Shown here: positions 48,471 to 62,775 of the stretch, one piece after another | How the letters are laid out: each line of letters begins with the position of its first letter | Numbering within the stretch: the first letter of the stretch is position 1 | Source of the DNA: Cichorium intybus | Lineage: Eukaryota; Streptophyta; Magnoliopsida; Asterales; Asteraceae | Assembly: GCA_023525715.1 (NCBI GenBank) | Contig: CM042012.1 | Span: 62,493,705-62,557,704, forward strand | Reading direction: 5' to 3' | Length of the DNA: 64,000 nucleotides | The notes under the pieces: generated by a model | Seen by the model: only the letters and a program-made list of their open reading frames with translations | Told to the model about the DNA's origin: nothing | The model's database searches: none | Program-made: the position numbers and the translations under genes

Positions 48471-49886
48471 TGTAATACCGTGTTACTTTTTCGGCCAGTG
48501 AAATTGTGTTAATCTTAGTGTAATTAAGATTAAGTAGGTTGTGATATGTGTTAGGGTGGTTTGAAATCCTTTTGGAAGAAGTTTTACCTTGAAAAATGCC
48601 AAAAGGAGGTTACACCAGTCGTGTAGAGTCACACGGGTCGTGTAAAATGGATGTGGAAACTGATCCGAAACGCTTCCAAATCCACACGGGTTGTGTAGGA
48701 TGTCCACAGGGGGCAATCAGCGGGTCGAAACGGGAAAGGCATTAGCGACATTAATGTCGTAGATAAGCTTTTTAATTGTCGATTTTCTTTCATTTGGAAA
48801 AGTTTTAAACTCGAAGTTTCTCTCTAAAAACCCTAGAAAAACACCCCCAAACCCCAGAAGTCGAAATTGATGCCTAGGACTCGAGAAATGTAGTTAGGAA
48901 TCGTTATCTTGAGTTTATAAGGTAATATTCCTCGTTCTAGCTTCTAATTGAGTGTTTTTGCCTTGGATTGAGTTAGTTCCAAGTGGTGTTAATAAACCAC
49001 CTACAACAAGCATGGATTGATGTAAGTTTTTCTTGGATTTAGAGTATGAGAGAGTTCAAATCCTAAACCCTAGCTAAGAGTGTGTTTATTGTTGGGTTTT
49101 TATGGTTGAATGAGTAGAAATTGGGAGCTGCAACTAAGATAGTGTTAATATCTTTGTTTGTAACTCCTTTCCATCTTTAAATTTCTTGATTTTTATGAGT
49201 TGGATATTATTGAAATTGTTTTGGATGTTTGAGTATTGACTCGGGCTTTTGTGATACAACCAAAGCTAGATAGGAGCATAGTACACGCATTTCGGGAGTT
49301 TCACATACTGACCCGACATCAAGTGAGTACTTGATTATTGATTCTTTTGATGAACTATGTTGTGGTTGAGTGTTCATTATAGAAAAAGAAGTGTTCTATG
49401 AGTTTGATGATGTGTGTTAGTTTTTTTTGTATAACCAAGTTTTTGAATTTGATGTAAAGAGTTATAGTGTGTTGATCACACACACTGAGGGATTGAGAAA
49501 GTCCATTGAGAATAAGTTCAATGAGATCTCGGGCATCACAACCCGATTAACCAATGATTACTCACTAAGCTCGTGTAGGTCATAAATTGTTGTTCTTATT
49601 GTTGTGTTTTAGGTTCTGGTAGTGGAGATCGTGGGAAGCATATCACGGAGGGATAGCTGAAGTTGGACTTGGACCTGACTGTTTTTCATGTTTTGGACTA
49701 TGTTTTGTTGGACCTGGTTTTGGGTAATCTAGTGTCTAACTCTTGATGTACATAGACTAGTACTTAAACTATGTTTTTGATGTAACTTTGTAAACTTGTT
49801 ACTCACTTTTGAGATTACACCGTTAGTTATGTGGTTATTTTATTAACATTCATTGTGTATCTTAATTTGAGAAACCGGACATTACA
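48471..49886 (+). repeat. 5' LTR of the plus-strand gypsy element (1,416 bp)
   Basis: It starts TGTAATACCGTG and ends CCGGACATTACA (inverted TGTAAT ends). Near 48,620-48,700 it contains cacacgggtcgtgt-type repeats typical of Tekay/Del LTRs. The primer-binding site follows 3 bases later. Confidence 0.85.
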
Positions 49887-49889
49887 AGT

Positions 49890-49906
49890 TGGTATCAGAG
49901 TTGTGG
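49890..49906 (+). promoter_or_regulatory. Primer-binding site, tRNA-Met type
   Basis: TGGTATCAGAGTTGTGG, a slightly diverged initiator tRNA-Met complement, lies 3 bases downstream of the LTR. Confidence 0.85.
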
Positions 49907-50077
49907 TTTAAGGGAATTAAACCTTGACATAGGCTTAAACTTAAACAAATTAGATAGAGAGGTCCCAAATGGTCACTGAGTAGCTATCCATCGTGGCGTA
50001 TAAAATGACTTGGTTATGCAACTATATTGAGTACTGTGGTGGCAATTACTAAAATGAGTTGATTTTTTTCAGCTAAA

Positions 50078-51200
50078 ATGAGTACTGGAAAATAGAAAAC
50101 ACGAGGTGACCCATCGAGAAATCAAACGAAATCACAAGACTTGGGTAAGGAGCGCCAACCTGAGGGAGAGCGATCCTTTGAGTTACCGGGTAATCTACAA
50201 GCAATGATCGCTGCAGAGGTGGCTAAAGCGGTCAAAGAGATATTACCCACCCTTTTGAGGCCTCAAGTGGAGGCCTCAAGCGGAGGCTACAACTGGAGGT
50301 ACATCGGGGCAACTGCTGGTCCAACCTGAGCGTAGAGAGGACCGAGGAGAGACTTTTACTGAGACGAGCGGAGGGAAGGCTCCAGAGAGAGTAAAGAAGT
50401 GTAATTATGATTCATTTCTCAAGTGCAAACCCTATGATTTCCTTGGAGTGAACGATCCTATAGATGCCAGAAACTAGTTGGCTCATGTTGAAAAGATGTT
50501 TCAGACAAGTAAATGTGAGGAGTCAGACAAGGTCGAGTTTGCGACAAACTTGCTGAAAGGTGATGCTCAATTCTGGTGGGAGAATACCTGCGTGGAGGTA
50601 AGGGAGAGTTTGGTGCTAACGCTGAACTGGGAGCAATTAAAACTCAAGTTCTGGGAGCACTATTGTTCCAACATGGCAATAAAGGGTTTGGAAGAAGAGT
50701 TCATGAAATTGTAGCAAGGATCGAAAACTATATAGCAATATACATTGGAGTTTAACGAAAATGCAAAATTTGCACAACACCAAGTCGTCACTGAGGAGCA
50801 GAGGATGGATCGTTATTTGTGGGGTTTAAAAACCCAGATCCGAGAATTTATACAAAACTCTAGATTTACTACGTTTCAACAAGTTGTAGAGGCAGCAAAA
50901 GTGAGGGAAAGAGAGTTAACGAGACAAGAAGAAGAGAGGAAATTTGAAAGAGAGAGTGGGGGGTTCCCAGAGAAAGTGGGAAGACAAGTCCGCAGATGAT
51001 TCCCAGAAATCATCTACCATGGGTTCTCAATGTCGTGGTGAATCGAAGAAGAATGAGGAAAGGTGGTGCAAGAGGTGTAGAAGAAAGCATATGGGGGAGT
51101 GTGATACCGGAGCTCCACCATCGGTTTGTTTCCAGTGTGGGAAAACAGGGCATATGGTCCGACAGTGTACAGAGAGCAATCCAGTTTGGTTTCATTTGTA
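50078..51200 (+). pseudogene. gypsy Gag with zinc knuckle, degenerate
   Basis: The frame begins at ATG 50,078 with an early stop (TAG, five codons on). Gag core pieces are VEKMFQTSKCEESDKVEFAT, LLKGDAQFWWEN, LNWEQLKLKFWEHY and, in the next open part, YTLEFNENAKFAQHQV and RYLWGLKTQIREFI. A CCHC knuckle, CFQCGKTGHMVRQC, lies near 51,127-51,168, preceded by a C/H-rich CKRCRRKHMGEC. Stops at 50,095, 50,329, 50,475, 50,712 and 50,738 (approximate) and shifts near 50,960 break it. Confidence 0.8.
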
Positions 51201-51329
51201 GAGAGAGTGTGCATATTCGCCAAGGCCCAAGAGTGTCTGAGATTGAAAGTTGAGTCGCAGTAAGAGTCACAAAAGACTGGATGTGGAGGAGCCCGAGATC
51301 GAGATGATCGTAGAGAGAGGAGCGACAGC

Positions 51330-52830
51330 AATGTGAAACCGAGAGCTTTTCAATTGACTGTCGATGAGGCCCATGATCAACCCGATGTTATTACATATAT
51401 TTTTAGCTTGAACTCTTCTCAAGCTCGTGTCCTTTTTGATTCTGATGCGATGATATCTTTTATGTCAGTGTCTTTTGTATCCAAATTGGGTGTTTTGTTG
51501 GTTGATTTATATGAGAGCGTAGTAGTAGATGTAGCGGATGGAAGGTGTGTAATTGTGAATAGTCAATATCGACAATGTCGGTTTTAGATCTACGGGACCA
51601 CATTTCTTATTGATATGAAGTCGATCACTAACCACGAGTTTGATGTCATAGTCAGGATGGATTGGTTAGATGATAACAGAGCTCAAATGGATTGTTATGA
51701 GAAGACAATCTCAGTAAAAACGATGAGTGGTTCCCAATTGATGATACGAGGTGAGCGACGTTTCAGGAGTGTACGAATAGTGTCGTTTACAAGGGCCCGG
51801 AGATATATTGAGAAACGAGATTAGTTAATTATGGCACATGTGACTCATGTTGAGTCAAGACGCCCCAGAATTGAGGATGTGGATGTGGTTCACGATTATC
51901 CCGATGTGTTTATAGATGATCTTCCAGGCTTATCACCAGATCGACAGGTTGAGTTTGTAATCGATGTGATACCGGGAGCAAAGCCGTAAGCTTGACCACC
52001 TTACCAATTGGCGCCTTCTGAGATGGAGGAATTAAAAAGGCAGTTGCAAGAATTGTTAAAGCTTGTGTTTATCCATCCGAGTTCGTCTCCATGGGACACA
52101 CTTATCTTGTTTGTGAAAAAGAAGCGCAGCTCAATAAGAATGTGTATAGATTATCGTGAGCTTAATAAGATCATGATAAAGAATCGTTACCCGTTGCCAC
52201 GGATTGACATTTGATCAATTATACGTAGCCTCATATTTCTCAAAGATTGATTTGAGATCCGATTATCATCAATCGAGAATGCAAGAGATTGATGTTCTGA
52301 TGACGGTGTTCCGTACGAGATATGGCCATTATGAGTTTTTAGTCATGCCATTCGGTTTGACTAATGCTCCAGCTGACTTTATAGACCTAATGAATCGGGT
52401 TTGTCGTTCTTTTCTGGATACATTCCTTATTGTATTTATCGATGACATCCTGATTTATTCAAAGAGCCGAGATGAGCATAGACTAAACTTGCTACATATG
52501 TTAGAACTTCTCAGTGATGCAAAGTTATATGCGAAGTTTTCAAAGTGTGAGTTTTGGTTACGAGAAATTCAATTTCTCGGCCATGTGACAAATCAAGAAT
52601 GTATAAAGGTGGATCCTTTGAAGATCAAGGTTGTGATGAGTTGGGAGTTCCTGAAGAGTCCATTGGAAGTTCGGAGTTTCTTAAGGTTTGCAGGTTACTA
52701 TCGACGATTCGTTGAGAACTTTTCTCGTATAGCTACACCCTTAACCAAGTTAAACAAGAAGGCGGAGAAATATAGCTGGACTGAGGCACAACAGTCGACT
52801 TTTGAGCAATTGAGAGATACCTAGCCTTGC
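51330..52830 (+). pseudogene. gypsy protease and reverse transcriptase, degenerate
   Basis: Protease is at about 51,405-51,480 with the active-site triplet altered: DSDA where DSGA is expected. RT is readable in two pieces, 52,008-52,214 (LQELLKLVFIHPSSSPWDT, RMCIDYRELNKI) and 52,204-52,824 (FRTRYGHYEFLVMPFGLTNA, FIDDILIYSKS). A frameshift separates them near 52,210, and there are stops at 51,586 and 51,824. The catalytic DD survives. Confidence 0.8.
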
Positions 52831-54401
52831 CGCAAGGAGGGGAAGACTTTGTTCTCTATAGTGATGCCTCCCTAAGTGGTATTGGATAAATATTAATGCA
52901 AAGAGGCTATGTGATTGCCTATGCCTCTCAAAACTAAAACCGCATGAGGGAGCTTATCCGGTGCATGATTTAGAGTTAGCAGCGATAATCTTTACATTGA
53001 AGATGTGGCGACATTATCTATATGGTGAGCAGTTCTAGATTTACACAGATCACAAAAGCCTGAAGTATCTATTCGCTCAAAATGAGCTGAATATGAGATA
53101 AAGATGGTTGATGGATCTGCTAAAAGATTACGACTGTGAGATACTTTACCACCCCGGTAAAGCTAATGTGGTAGCAGATGCACTAAGTCGTAAAGAGTCG
53201 ACTATCCGAGTCATATCGGCTCGAATGGGATTTGTAAGTCGATTGTCGGATGTGATACGTCGATGCCAGCGTGTGGTTAGTGATATGAAGACAGAGAGAA
53301 TGGTTAGCTATACAGAGAAATTAGTAGAGAATATGCAATGAATAAAGACTTTCCAAGGGCGAGTATGGGATTCGAAACACGGCGAGGTGTGGCAGGTGTT
53401 ACTAGAGAATGCTCACTGTACATGATATTCGGTTCACCCTGGTAGCACGCGGATGTATCATAATTTGAAGCCTTATAACTGGTGTCCCGGTATGAAGCAG
53501 GATGTAGGACGGTTTGTGGAGAATTGCTTGACGTGTCTTCAAGTAAAAGCTAACCATCAAAAGTTGTACGGGGCAGTGCAACCTTTGCCTATATCGATGA
53601 ACAAGTGGGATGGAATCACTATGGATTTCATTACGAAGTTGCCTCAGACTTTACGAGTATATGATTCGATATGGGTGATTGTTGATAGGCTGACGAAATC
53701 GTGTTTGTTTATACCGATCCGGGAGGATTTTAAGGTGTCAAAGCTAGCCGATATTTATATCCGAGAGGTGGTAAGACGACATCGAGTGCCAACTTTGATT
53801 GTCTCGGATAGAGGCAACCGATTCACTTCTTTCTGGCAGAGTTTTTAGAAACATTTTGGCTTTAAAGACTTAATGAGTACTGCTTATCATCCTCAGAGGG
53901 ATGGAATGTCAGAGAGGACGATACATACTTTAGAAGATATGCTCCGAGATTGCATAGTTGATTTCGAGGGCAGCTGGGAGGATCATCTGCCTTTGGTGGA
54001 ATTTGCATATAACACTTATCATTCCATAATAAAGATGGCACCTTTTGAGGGACTATGTGGTGCACCGTACCGAATGTCAACTTGTTAGACAGAGACATGA
54101 GAGAAACTATTTGCGGGGCCAGAGATTGTAACGGAGTCTGAGTAGCTCAAAACCGTCAGAATGGGAATAATCTGATTTGGCAAAAGAGGTAAGTTGAGTC
54201 AGCAATTTATTGGACGCTTCCGAGTTCTAGAGATAGTTAGAGTCGTAGCATACCGACTTGAGCTTCCTGACGAGTTAAGAGGCATTCACGATATATTTCA
54301 TGTCTCGCACCTTTGAAAGACCTTGTATGACGAATCCACTCATGTACCATTGGTCGAGGTCCAACTAGATGAGAAATTGAGATATCAAGAGATGTCGAAG
54401 C
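52831..54401 (+). pseudogene. gypsy RNase H and integrase, degenerate
   Basis: RNase H pieces (SDASLSGIG, LMQRGYVIAYAS, TDHKSLKY) lie at 52,855-53,090, then the tether (HPGKANVVADALSRKE). Integrase reads YNWCPGMKQDVGRFVENC (zinc domain), WDGITMDFITKLPQT (first D), VSDRGNRFTSFW (second D) and GMSERTIHTLEDMLR (E), with a stop at 53,848 between them. A further piece (VVAYRLELPDELRGIHDIFH) leads to the break at 54,401. It is not functional. Confidence 0.8.
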
Positions 54402-55277
<876 letters not shown>

Positions 55278-58200
55278 GTCTCCCACTTGGATAAGTCTAT
55301 GACTATAACTGCCAGTATAACTTCCAAATTGATCAGCAAATTGTAGCTTCCAAAAGCCGCTGCCAAACTCTGACCTAGTCAGTTACGCGTCCTAAGATAA
55401 GTGACCATATGATCATCCGTTCTACAAGATATCGTTCGGACTAGAAACATGGATTAAGATCAATCTCAGTCAGATACTTTGTTTCCCGATTTCTGATTTG
55501 TAATGACATAAGACTTCTAATTGAACACATTAATTTAGTCCCGGCTGGCCAACACTTCAGTCAACACCAAATCACCGAGGGGCCCACAAATATCGCTTTT
55601 ACCGTTAGGGTAAAAGGAACGAATAAACTTCGAATCATATGCTTGTATCCTTTACTCATCAAATCGTGCACAACAATACGTTTTATGACATCGAGTTACC
55701 GATGTGTTTACGCATTATCAATGTACAACCGACTTGTAAATTTCAACTCATATGTCTCCGTTTCAAGACCATAAGATATTATCGTCTCAGAATTACTCGT
55801 GATATAATCCATGAAGTAATTCTCTAAGCGTGGGTTTGTACAATACTCAAATCTCCATTTCTAAGCACTCATGAACATTGCAGCAACTCTATTGCTATGT
55901 CTAACTCCTTAGACAATCTACAATACAATTCATGACTGTCTTAATTCACTACTTACTTCCGAAAGTATGAGCGACTGTGGACTTTTGAATAATTAAATTA
56001 TTCGGGAAGTAAAACATGCAAAAGCGAAACATAAAAATCTAATTGCAACTACTCCCACTTATTACCAAGTCTCTACGAGGTAATCACCTAGTCGGATATG
56101 TCATAATATTGTTATGTGTTTCTTGGTTTCTTTTAAACTTTCAATTTAAGTTCTATATCTATGTCTATATACCCAAAACGACCTTTCACTCTTTCTATGT
56201 ATCCAAAATGTCTTACATTGATACACTTCATTGCAGACAATCCAATCAGATACTCTTCCGATGATATTTCAATATGTGATTCTGTCTTTCTCTCTCCCAA
56301 CTCTATTATGGAAATGGTTATGTGTACTGCGACTTCTCATGGTTCTCGGGGTCTTTAGTCCAGATGACTGCACCCTAAGACTATTTCGAGATGTTATGAT
56401 GTGCTGGTTAACCACACACGCTCCATCAGAATACCAACGAAACTCTTTAACCATGAAGTCCTTTAGCACCATATTCTGATGTTAATAATTATAGATTTGA
56501 AACTCCTTTCAAATTATTATTACATTCACCCCAATAATTTCTCAATTATTTTCTCACTTGTGCTCAAATAATCCGTCCAGTATTCTTAGCCAGGTTGTAT
56601 CCTGAATCCAACTTACTATGCTCCAAGCATCAAGTCTTCAAGATAATTCCATGACACCTATGATCGATCCAATTTGCAGAAGCTCATGGAATCCGATCTG
56701 TTCTCTTCTGAATCTTTTCAGAACCTATGGAATACTCATTATCCTTGTGTCATGACCTTCAGAAACTATTTCCTTTGGAAACTCTTTCTTCCATGCATCA
56801 TGAATCTTATCAAGTTCATACTCATATTGGCTATGTCTATACTGACGATTGCGTCTACCTGATAGATGTTTGTAACTACGTGAATATCTTGCATCTCTTT
56901 AAGATCATGCCTGTTCATTAGACTCTGTAACGACAAAAAACTCCTTTCTTGAAGCCATGCATCTTGAATCTCATCAAGATCACACTTATATTGGCAGGGT
57001 CTATACTGCTGATGTCATCTATCTGATAGATGCTTGTGACCACCTGAGTATGTTGTATCTGTTATATATTTTTCATAGCGAATCATCTCTTAATGCCAAC
57101 TCAGCACACTTTGCAATGATAAGAGACGTTTCATAGAAATGGTATGTAACTGACATACATTGATAGACAGATCACAATGACACTCCCACTGTCTTAGACA
57201 CGGTTATAGGGCTCTTTTGGACTATCACAAAATCCAAACCATTTTGCATATTTTGAGATTCCAAAATCCAAACCTTCTGACATAATCATAGGGTTCTTTC
57301 AGGCTATTCACAAAATTCAAAACATTTGGCTCATTTCTGAGAATTTGAATGTCCTTCCTTGCGAGGTCCCTGTAAGATGAATTTCTGGGCCATGTACATT
57401 TTTTTGGATATATCGGCGTGTTCTAAACCCCTTCTGTTGTGTCTACACACAACCTTTGTGTTTTCCATTTAATGAAAGCGGTTCAGATCATCCAATCTTG
57501 CTATTACTAACGAAGTGCAGTTACAGCAGATGATATCCCTTCAGATTTATTTAAGTTCTATTGAGAGGGTTTCTTTCAAAATCAATCTCATGACTTTGAA
57601 TATCGCCTTACTCAACCATTCTTGCTCAGAATGCATGTATATTTCTATCAATGTTGTCTTCTTTTGATGATTCAATTACTCCCACTGGTTTTTAGGCCAA
57701 GTGTAACATCAAACAAATTATCACATGTATTGAGTCTCGCTTTAAGTTCTCTTATTTTGGCAGCAACTGAGCTCACCAATGCTTCCAAGTAGTAGGATTG
57801 CTTATCCGTGCCAACTTTAGTGTTTTACCACTAATTGGTATGTCACCTAGATCATAACACCTTATGACAGTTACTAATACTACTGGTTTGTAAAGAGAAG
57901 GGAATGCCAGCTTTAACAGGAATCCAATCCCTGGTCAAGTCCTAGTGGTGACCGGAGGTTCTTTTACTTGGCTAATCCTTGAACTCTTCAGGATTACTAT
58001 TGCTCCCACTGTTTCCTTAGAATGTGAATCCTTTCTAAAAGGGATCTTCTTTCATAAGTACTTGTAGGATGGCCAATGAAACGACACTGTTGAGCAGGTT
58101 CAAGGCCAGTCATGAGGTTCGGACGAACGCTACATGACCCTGGACCCCTATGTACAAGTGGGAGGAACCCTGCTTCACATTTCAGACGGTGTCTGCTAAA

Positions 58201-58570
58201 CCTACATAGTCTAAGATGTGGTCGGAATATACTTTTGTGGTCTGACCGGTTGAATATCTAATTTATCGAAAAATAATTGGAAGTGTATCTAATATATCTA
58301 GGATCGAACCGTTTCGACCAATGCTCGATCTTCTTCCCTGAGACACATTATCACCATTAATGTTCTTGGAAGACGATGAACTGTGAAACATTTTCTCATT
58401 TTATGTTTTTCACTCAAACTATGTTGATCTTTATACTTCCTTTGAAGTCCTTGAACAGTTCAAGTTTTCAATCAAATGCTTATTCTAATGAGTGAAGTCA
58501 TATTTGTCATATTGATTAGCAAATATTATGAAGTATAACAAATTGTGTAGATTCGAGCAAATGACTAATG
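55278..58570 (-). other. Decayed internal region of the minus-strand copia
   Basis: No open frame above about 80 codons is convincing. Two related pieces near 56,760-56,880 and 56,950-57,060 (catgcatc.tgaatct.atcaag, gatgt.atctacctgatagatg) show an internal duplication of ~190 bp. The region contains short phrases that recur in the inverse orientation at 43,400-44,790. The Gag, PR and IN motifs were not found. Confidence 0.5.
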
Positions 58571-58640
58571 TGTCTAACAATGCCTAGTAATATCAAGTAT
58601 TTTAGACGTTGTTAGGCCCTATTCTTGGTGAATTTATATC
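58571..58640 (+). repeat. Truncated Athila/Tat-like LTR start
   Basis: About 70 bp match the start of the LTR at 8,476-9,548 read on the minus strand (cctagt.atatcaagtatttta, ggccctattcttg.tgaa), including the terminal hairpin. The match ends at a TA tract where a Helitron begins, so the Helitron probably inserted into this LTR. Confidence 0.75.
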
Positions 58641-58665
58641 ATATATATATATATATATATATATA
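58641..58665. repeat. (TA)n tract at Helitron 5 5' end
   Basis: A 25 bp TA run directly precedes the Helitron TC terminus. Confidence 0.9.
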
Positions 58666-58859
58666 TCTATAATACTATATAAAGCATATATAATGTACAA
58701 CACTTCCAAGCTTAATTGTCTTAAAATTAAGACAGTACACCCATTTAATGCACAGAAGCATTATGGTCCCGGATTGCCAGCGTGGACACCACCCACACAC
58801 GGATTGCCAGCCTGTACACCATTGCCATTACACGGATCCCTTATATAAACATATCTAAC

Positions 58860-59350
58860 CCTAGAAGACATATACCATTTTACTAAGCTTGACCTAGCCG
58901 TCATCTGAAAAATCTCTTCATCTCCTCCATCTGCAACACGCCTTCTTCCGCCTCCACCTTCAAAACCTCTTCTCCACCTGATCCCCCATCAACGTTCAAA
59001 TCCTAATACTCACCATCCCACAGAGATCGGCAACCAATGCTTCCTCCTTATTCCTCCCTGTTCCGCCTTCAACCAGAATCCCTCAATATGTCGATCGATG
59101 TCTGGTTCAACACAATCAACCGAATATGTCGATCGATGTCTGCTTCCAACACAACCAACACAATCGGTCCCTCTTACGGCTCCATTCAACACCATATATG
59201 CCTCCGTCAACACTAAACGGTCGATCGATGCCTCCCACAGCATTCAACAGACTCGCCGTACAAATTAGGTTTCCGATTCTGTTTTCTATATACAAATTAG
59301 GTTTCTTTTTCTGTTTTCAATGGTGTTCTAAGATTACCGTATGTTTTGTT
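58860..59350 (+). other. Possible captured 5' UTR/first exon
   Basis: A CT-rich, GC-richer stretch (cttcatctcctccatctgc, cgccttcttccgcctccacc) resembles a plant 5' UTR. A tatgtcgatcgatgtct phrase occurs twice (59,087 and 59,128), with a third partial copy near 59,220. Stops prevent a long protein and no family is recognised. Confidence 0.3.
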
Positions 59351-60650
59351 AAGAGGCACGGTTTGATTTAGTTTAAATTTCCTAATTCATGTTCGTGTTT
59401 TGTTAACCTGTCAATCGGATTTTAGAAAAACAAATGGATTCCATACCAAATCGACTCAAAGATTACCGTATGTTTTGTTAATATTACCGTATGTTATGTT
59501 ATTTTATGATTTCCATACCAAATCGACTCAATGGTGATGGTGGTAGTCGTGATTAGTTAGTATAGTAGATGCTTAACCTTGCCGATCGGATTTTAGAACA
59601 AATCCACAGTTTCGATCACATTTGTTAACCAGTGAATCGGATTTTAGAAAAACAAATCGACACATTATATAAACTTGAAATTAAATAAAGGATTAATGAA
59701 CCCGTATTCAATTTGTCTTAAAATTGAAAATAAAATGGAATCAAGCCTCGGAGATAAATCCTACCATTTCATTCGTTTCTTCCATAAATGAGACAAATTT
59801 TGGGGAAAAAAGGTTGAATCATACGGATTCAGGTTTCAAGGCAATGGTGAGTATTTCTATTTCGATCCTGTTTTTGCTATAACTAGAGCAATAACTTCTG
59901 TTTTTGTATTCTTTTTTGCAGTTACGGACTAAAAATGCAACCGGGACCAAAATTAGACTAAGAAAATTTTATTTCTGTTAAAACATGTAGTTTTAATTTT
60001 TATCTTATTAATTTGAAAGCATTTTAGGAAATCTAGCATTAACTAAGCCTGTGGCAGAAGATGTAATCAGTTTGTTGCATAAGGCACCCATCACCACTCA
60101 CGATCTTGACATCTTGTTGCTAAGTAAAAATCTGGGCTATGCTTTTAAGAGGTATGGGACTCTATTATTTAAGAATAAATTATTTTTTGGTCCCAGTAAT
60201 TTTTCATTTGTCCTCATTTGAGGTTTTTGTAACGTTTTTGGTCTTGTCAGTAAAGTGATTGTGTATCTGGACTCAAACTTCAAAAACCAGGTATGTTCGA
60301 GGATCAATAATGGTCATTTTACTAAATATGCACCAATATTGTTACAAAAACCTCCAATAAGTACCAAATTGCAAGAGAAAACTATTGGGATCAAAATTGC
60401 AATGTTTAGATTTACATAGGGACCAAAATTGTCGCTTTACTGAACAAGGAACAAAATACCTTACCAAAAACTTCAGTTAAGGACCAAGCGTTGCAAAAAT
60501 CAAATATACTGAGGGACCAAAAATGATCATTTTAATTGGAGCCATGGACCAAAAATGTTATAAAAAAAACCTCCAAAAAGAACCAAATTTTAAAGAGAAC
60601 TTTTTGGGACTAAAACTGAAAAAATGGTGACATTCCATTGTCTTTTCTGG
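59350..60650 (+). other. Intron-like Helitron interior with one exon-like piece
   Basis: Most is T-rich noncoding sequence. A piece at about 60,030-60,150 is open (KPVAEDVISLLHKAPITTHD, LDILLLSKNLGYAFKRYG) and is flanked by intron-like borders; I do not recognise it. The stretch 60,180-60,640 repeats a gggaccaaaat(t)g theme several times, a common low-copy intronic or transposon motif in plants. Confidence 0.35.
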
Positions 60651-60697
60651 TTGTAGGACAAGACTGCGTTTACATAAATTTTGAGGAAGCTTTCAAA

Positions 60698-60809
60698 GAT
60701 ACCAAAGACAAATGGTCTGAGTTATGTGGTGTTGAGGAGTCTAAACCACAGACGATACCAAAGACAAATGGTCTGAGTTATGTGGTGTAGAGGAGTCTAA
60801 ACCACTAAA
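60698..60809 (+). repeat. 56 bp tandem duplication in exon-like sequence
   Basis: Two adjacent copies (60,698-60,753 and 60,754-60,809) differ at one or two positions. The sequence reads openly (KDTKDKWSELCGVEESKP) in the first copy; the 56 bp period shifts the frame in the second. Confidence 0.85.
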
Positions 60810-60825
60810 CGGTTCAAAAAGTCTA

Positions 60826-62775
60826 ATCAGAAAATGTACGTTTTTAACATTTTTATTTCATCTTATAAACATGGCTTTTAACTTTTTAATTATTTTCAGG
60901 ATGTGAAACCTGTGAAAGAAGAGCGATTAAGAAACAGTGGCCCAGAAAACCTGTTTATGATCATGTGTTTATTGATCAAAAAATTTCTAAAAGTTGATTT
61001 TCGATACTTATTATTCACGGCTTGAGTGGATGTGTTTGTGTCTTTATGATACCAGTGATTTTGTTGATTTAATTTTTTAATTATGGTTATTTTAATTTAT
61101 GTATTCCTTTAGTTTACAGGAGATCAATGATTTGATGGCGAGACTTATGGAATGCAATGCTTTTAAGGGGGTATGTGGAAAAACGGTAGCATGCAGTAAA
61201 AAAGGACCAAGCTGGGATTTAATAATGACAGTGGGGAGGGAAAAGAAAAAGAGGACAAACACCAACTAACCTAATATATTAATAGCATGCTCATATCAGG
61301 TCCCCATTCTCTTCTCTTTAACCAATGCCAACTAACCTAATATATTAATAGCATGCTCAAATCAGAAAATGTACGTTTTTAACATTTTTTTTTCATCTTA
61401 TAAACATGGCTTTTAACTTTTTAATTATTTTCAGGATGTGAAATCTGTGAAAGAAGACCGATTAAGAAACAGTGGGCCCACAAAAATTTCTACAAACTAT
61501 GAAGTTGAAAATGAACTTCGGAATGCTGTTGTTCAAAGGACCTACTGCAAGGATGATGCCAAGTTCCCATCTGTAAGGACCGCAAGGGGTATGTGTTTTG
61601 ACAAATAATGGTTTGTTAGCATATTTTAGAAGTTTGATGATAAAACCTGGTTATGATCATGTGTTTATTCATCAAAAAATTTATAACATTTGATTTTGAA
61701 TACGTATTATTCACAGCTTGAACTTTGAACAAACTTTCGTTTTTAATTAAAGTTCGACTTTTTATACGAAAACAGTACCAGTTTTCTTGTAATTTCATTA
61801 TTATTTTTAAATCTGATGATTCAGTGGATGTGTTTGTGTATTTATAAAACCAGTGGTTTCTGACTATTTTTTGGTTCTTATGTAGCATGCAATAAAAAAG
61901 GACCAAGCTGGAATTTAATAATGACAGTGGGGAGGGAAAAGTAAAAGAGGACAAACACCAACTAACCTAATATATTAATAGCATGCTCATATCAGGTCCC
62001 CATTCTCTTCTCTGTAACCAAGGCCAACTAACCTAATATATTAATAGCATGCTCAAATCAGAAAATGTACGTTTTTAACATTTTTATTTCATCTTATAAA
62101 CATGGCTTTTAACTTTTTAATTATTTTCAGGATGTGAAACCTGTGAAAGAAGAGCGATTAATAAACAGTGGGCCCACAAAAATTTCTACAAACTATGAAG
62201 TTGAAAATGAACTTGGGAATGCTGTTGTTCAAAGGACCTACTGCAAGGATGATGCCAAGTTCCCATCTGTAAGGACCTACTGCAAGGGGTATGTGTTTTG
62301 ACAAATAATGGTTTGTTAGCATATTTGTGAAGTTTGATGATAAAACCTGGTTATGATCATGTGTTTATTGATCAAAAAATTTATAAAATTTGATTTTGAA
62401 TACGTATTATTCACAGCTTGAACTTTGAACAAACTTTTGTTTTTAATTAAAGTTTGACTTTTTATATGAAAACAGTACCAGTTTCGTAATTTCATTATTA
62501 TTTTTAAATCTCACGATTGAGTAGATGTGTTTGTGTCTTTATTAAACCAGTGGTTTCTGACTATTTTTTGGTTCTTATGTAGCATGCAGTAAAAAAGGAC
62601 CAAGCTGGAATTTAATAATGACAGTGGGGAGGGAAAAGTAAAAGAGGACAAAGACCAACTAACCTAATATATTAATAGCATGCTCACATCATGACCATGA
62701 TCTTTTTCTGGATTACATCAGGTCCCCATTCTCTTCTCTGTAACCGAGACCAACTAACCTAATATATTAATAGCA
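60826..62775 (+). repeat. Three tandem copies of a 535-720 bp exon-containing unit
   Basis: Units start at 60,826, 61,361 and 62,057 with the phrase atcagaaaatgtacg. Each contains the exon-like DVKPVKEERLRNSG piece (or a near variant) after a ttattttcag acceptor. Units 2 and 3 also keep a longer exon (KISTNYEVENEL, NAVVQRTYCKDDAKFPSV) that unit 1 lacks. Each unit ends with a gacagtggggagggaaaag piece and copies of a 33 bp repeat. The protein family is not recognised. Confidence 0.85.

Larger units (their letters stand above)
48471..54401 (+). mobile_element. Ty3/gypsy (Tekay/Del-like) element, plus strand, degenerate
   Basis: A 1,416 bp 5' LTR, tRNA-Met primer-binding site, gag, protease, RT, RNase H and integrase follow in gypsy order. 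Many stop codons show long decay. At 54,401 the sequence just after integrase is cut by the LTR of a minus-strand copia; the 3' end of this gypsy element is not seen. Confidence 0.85.
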
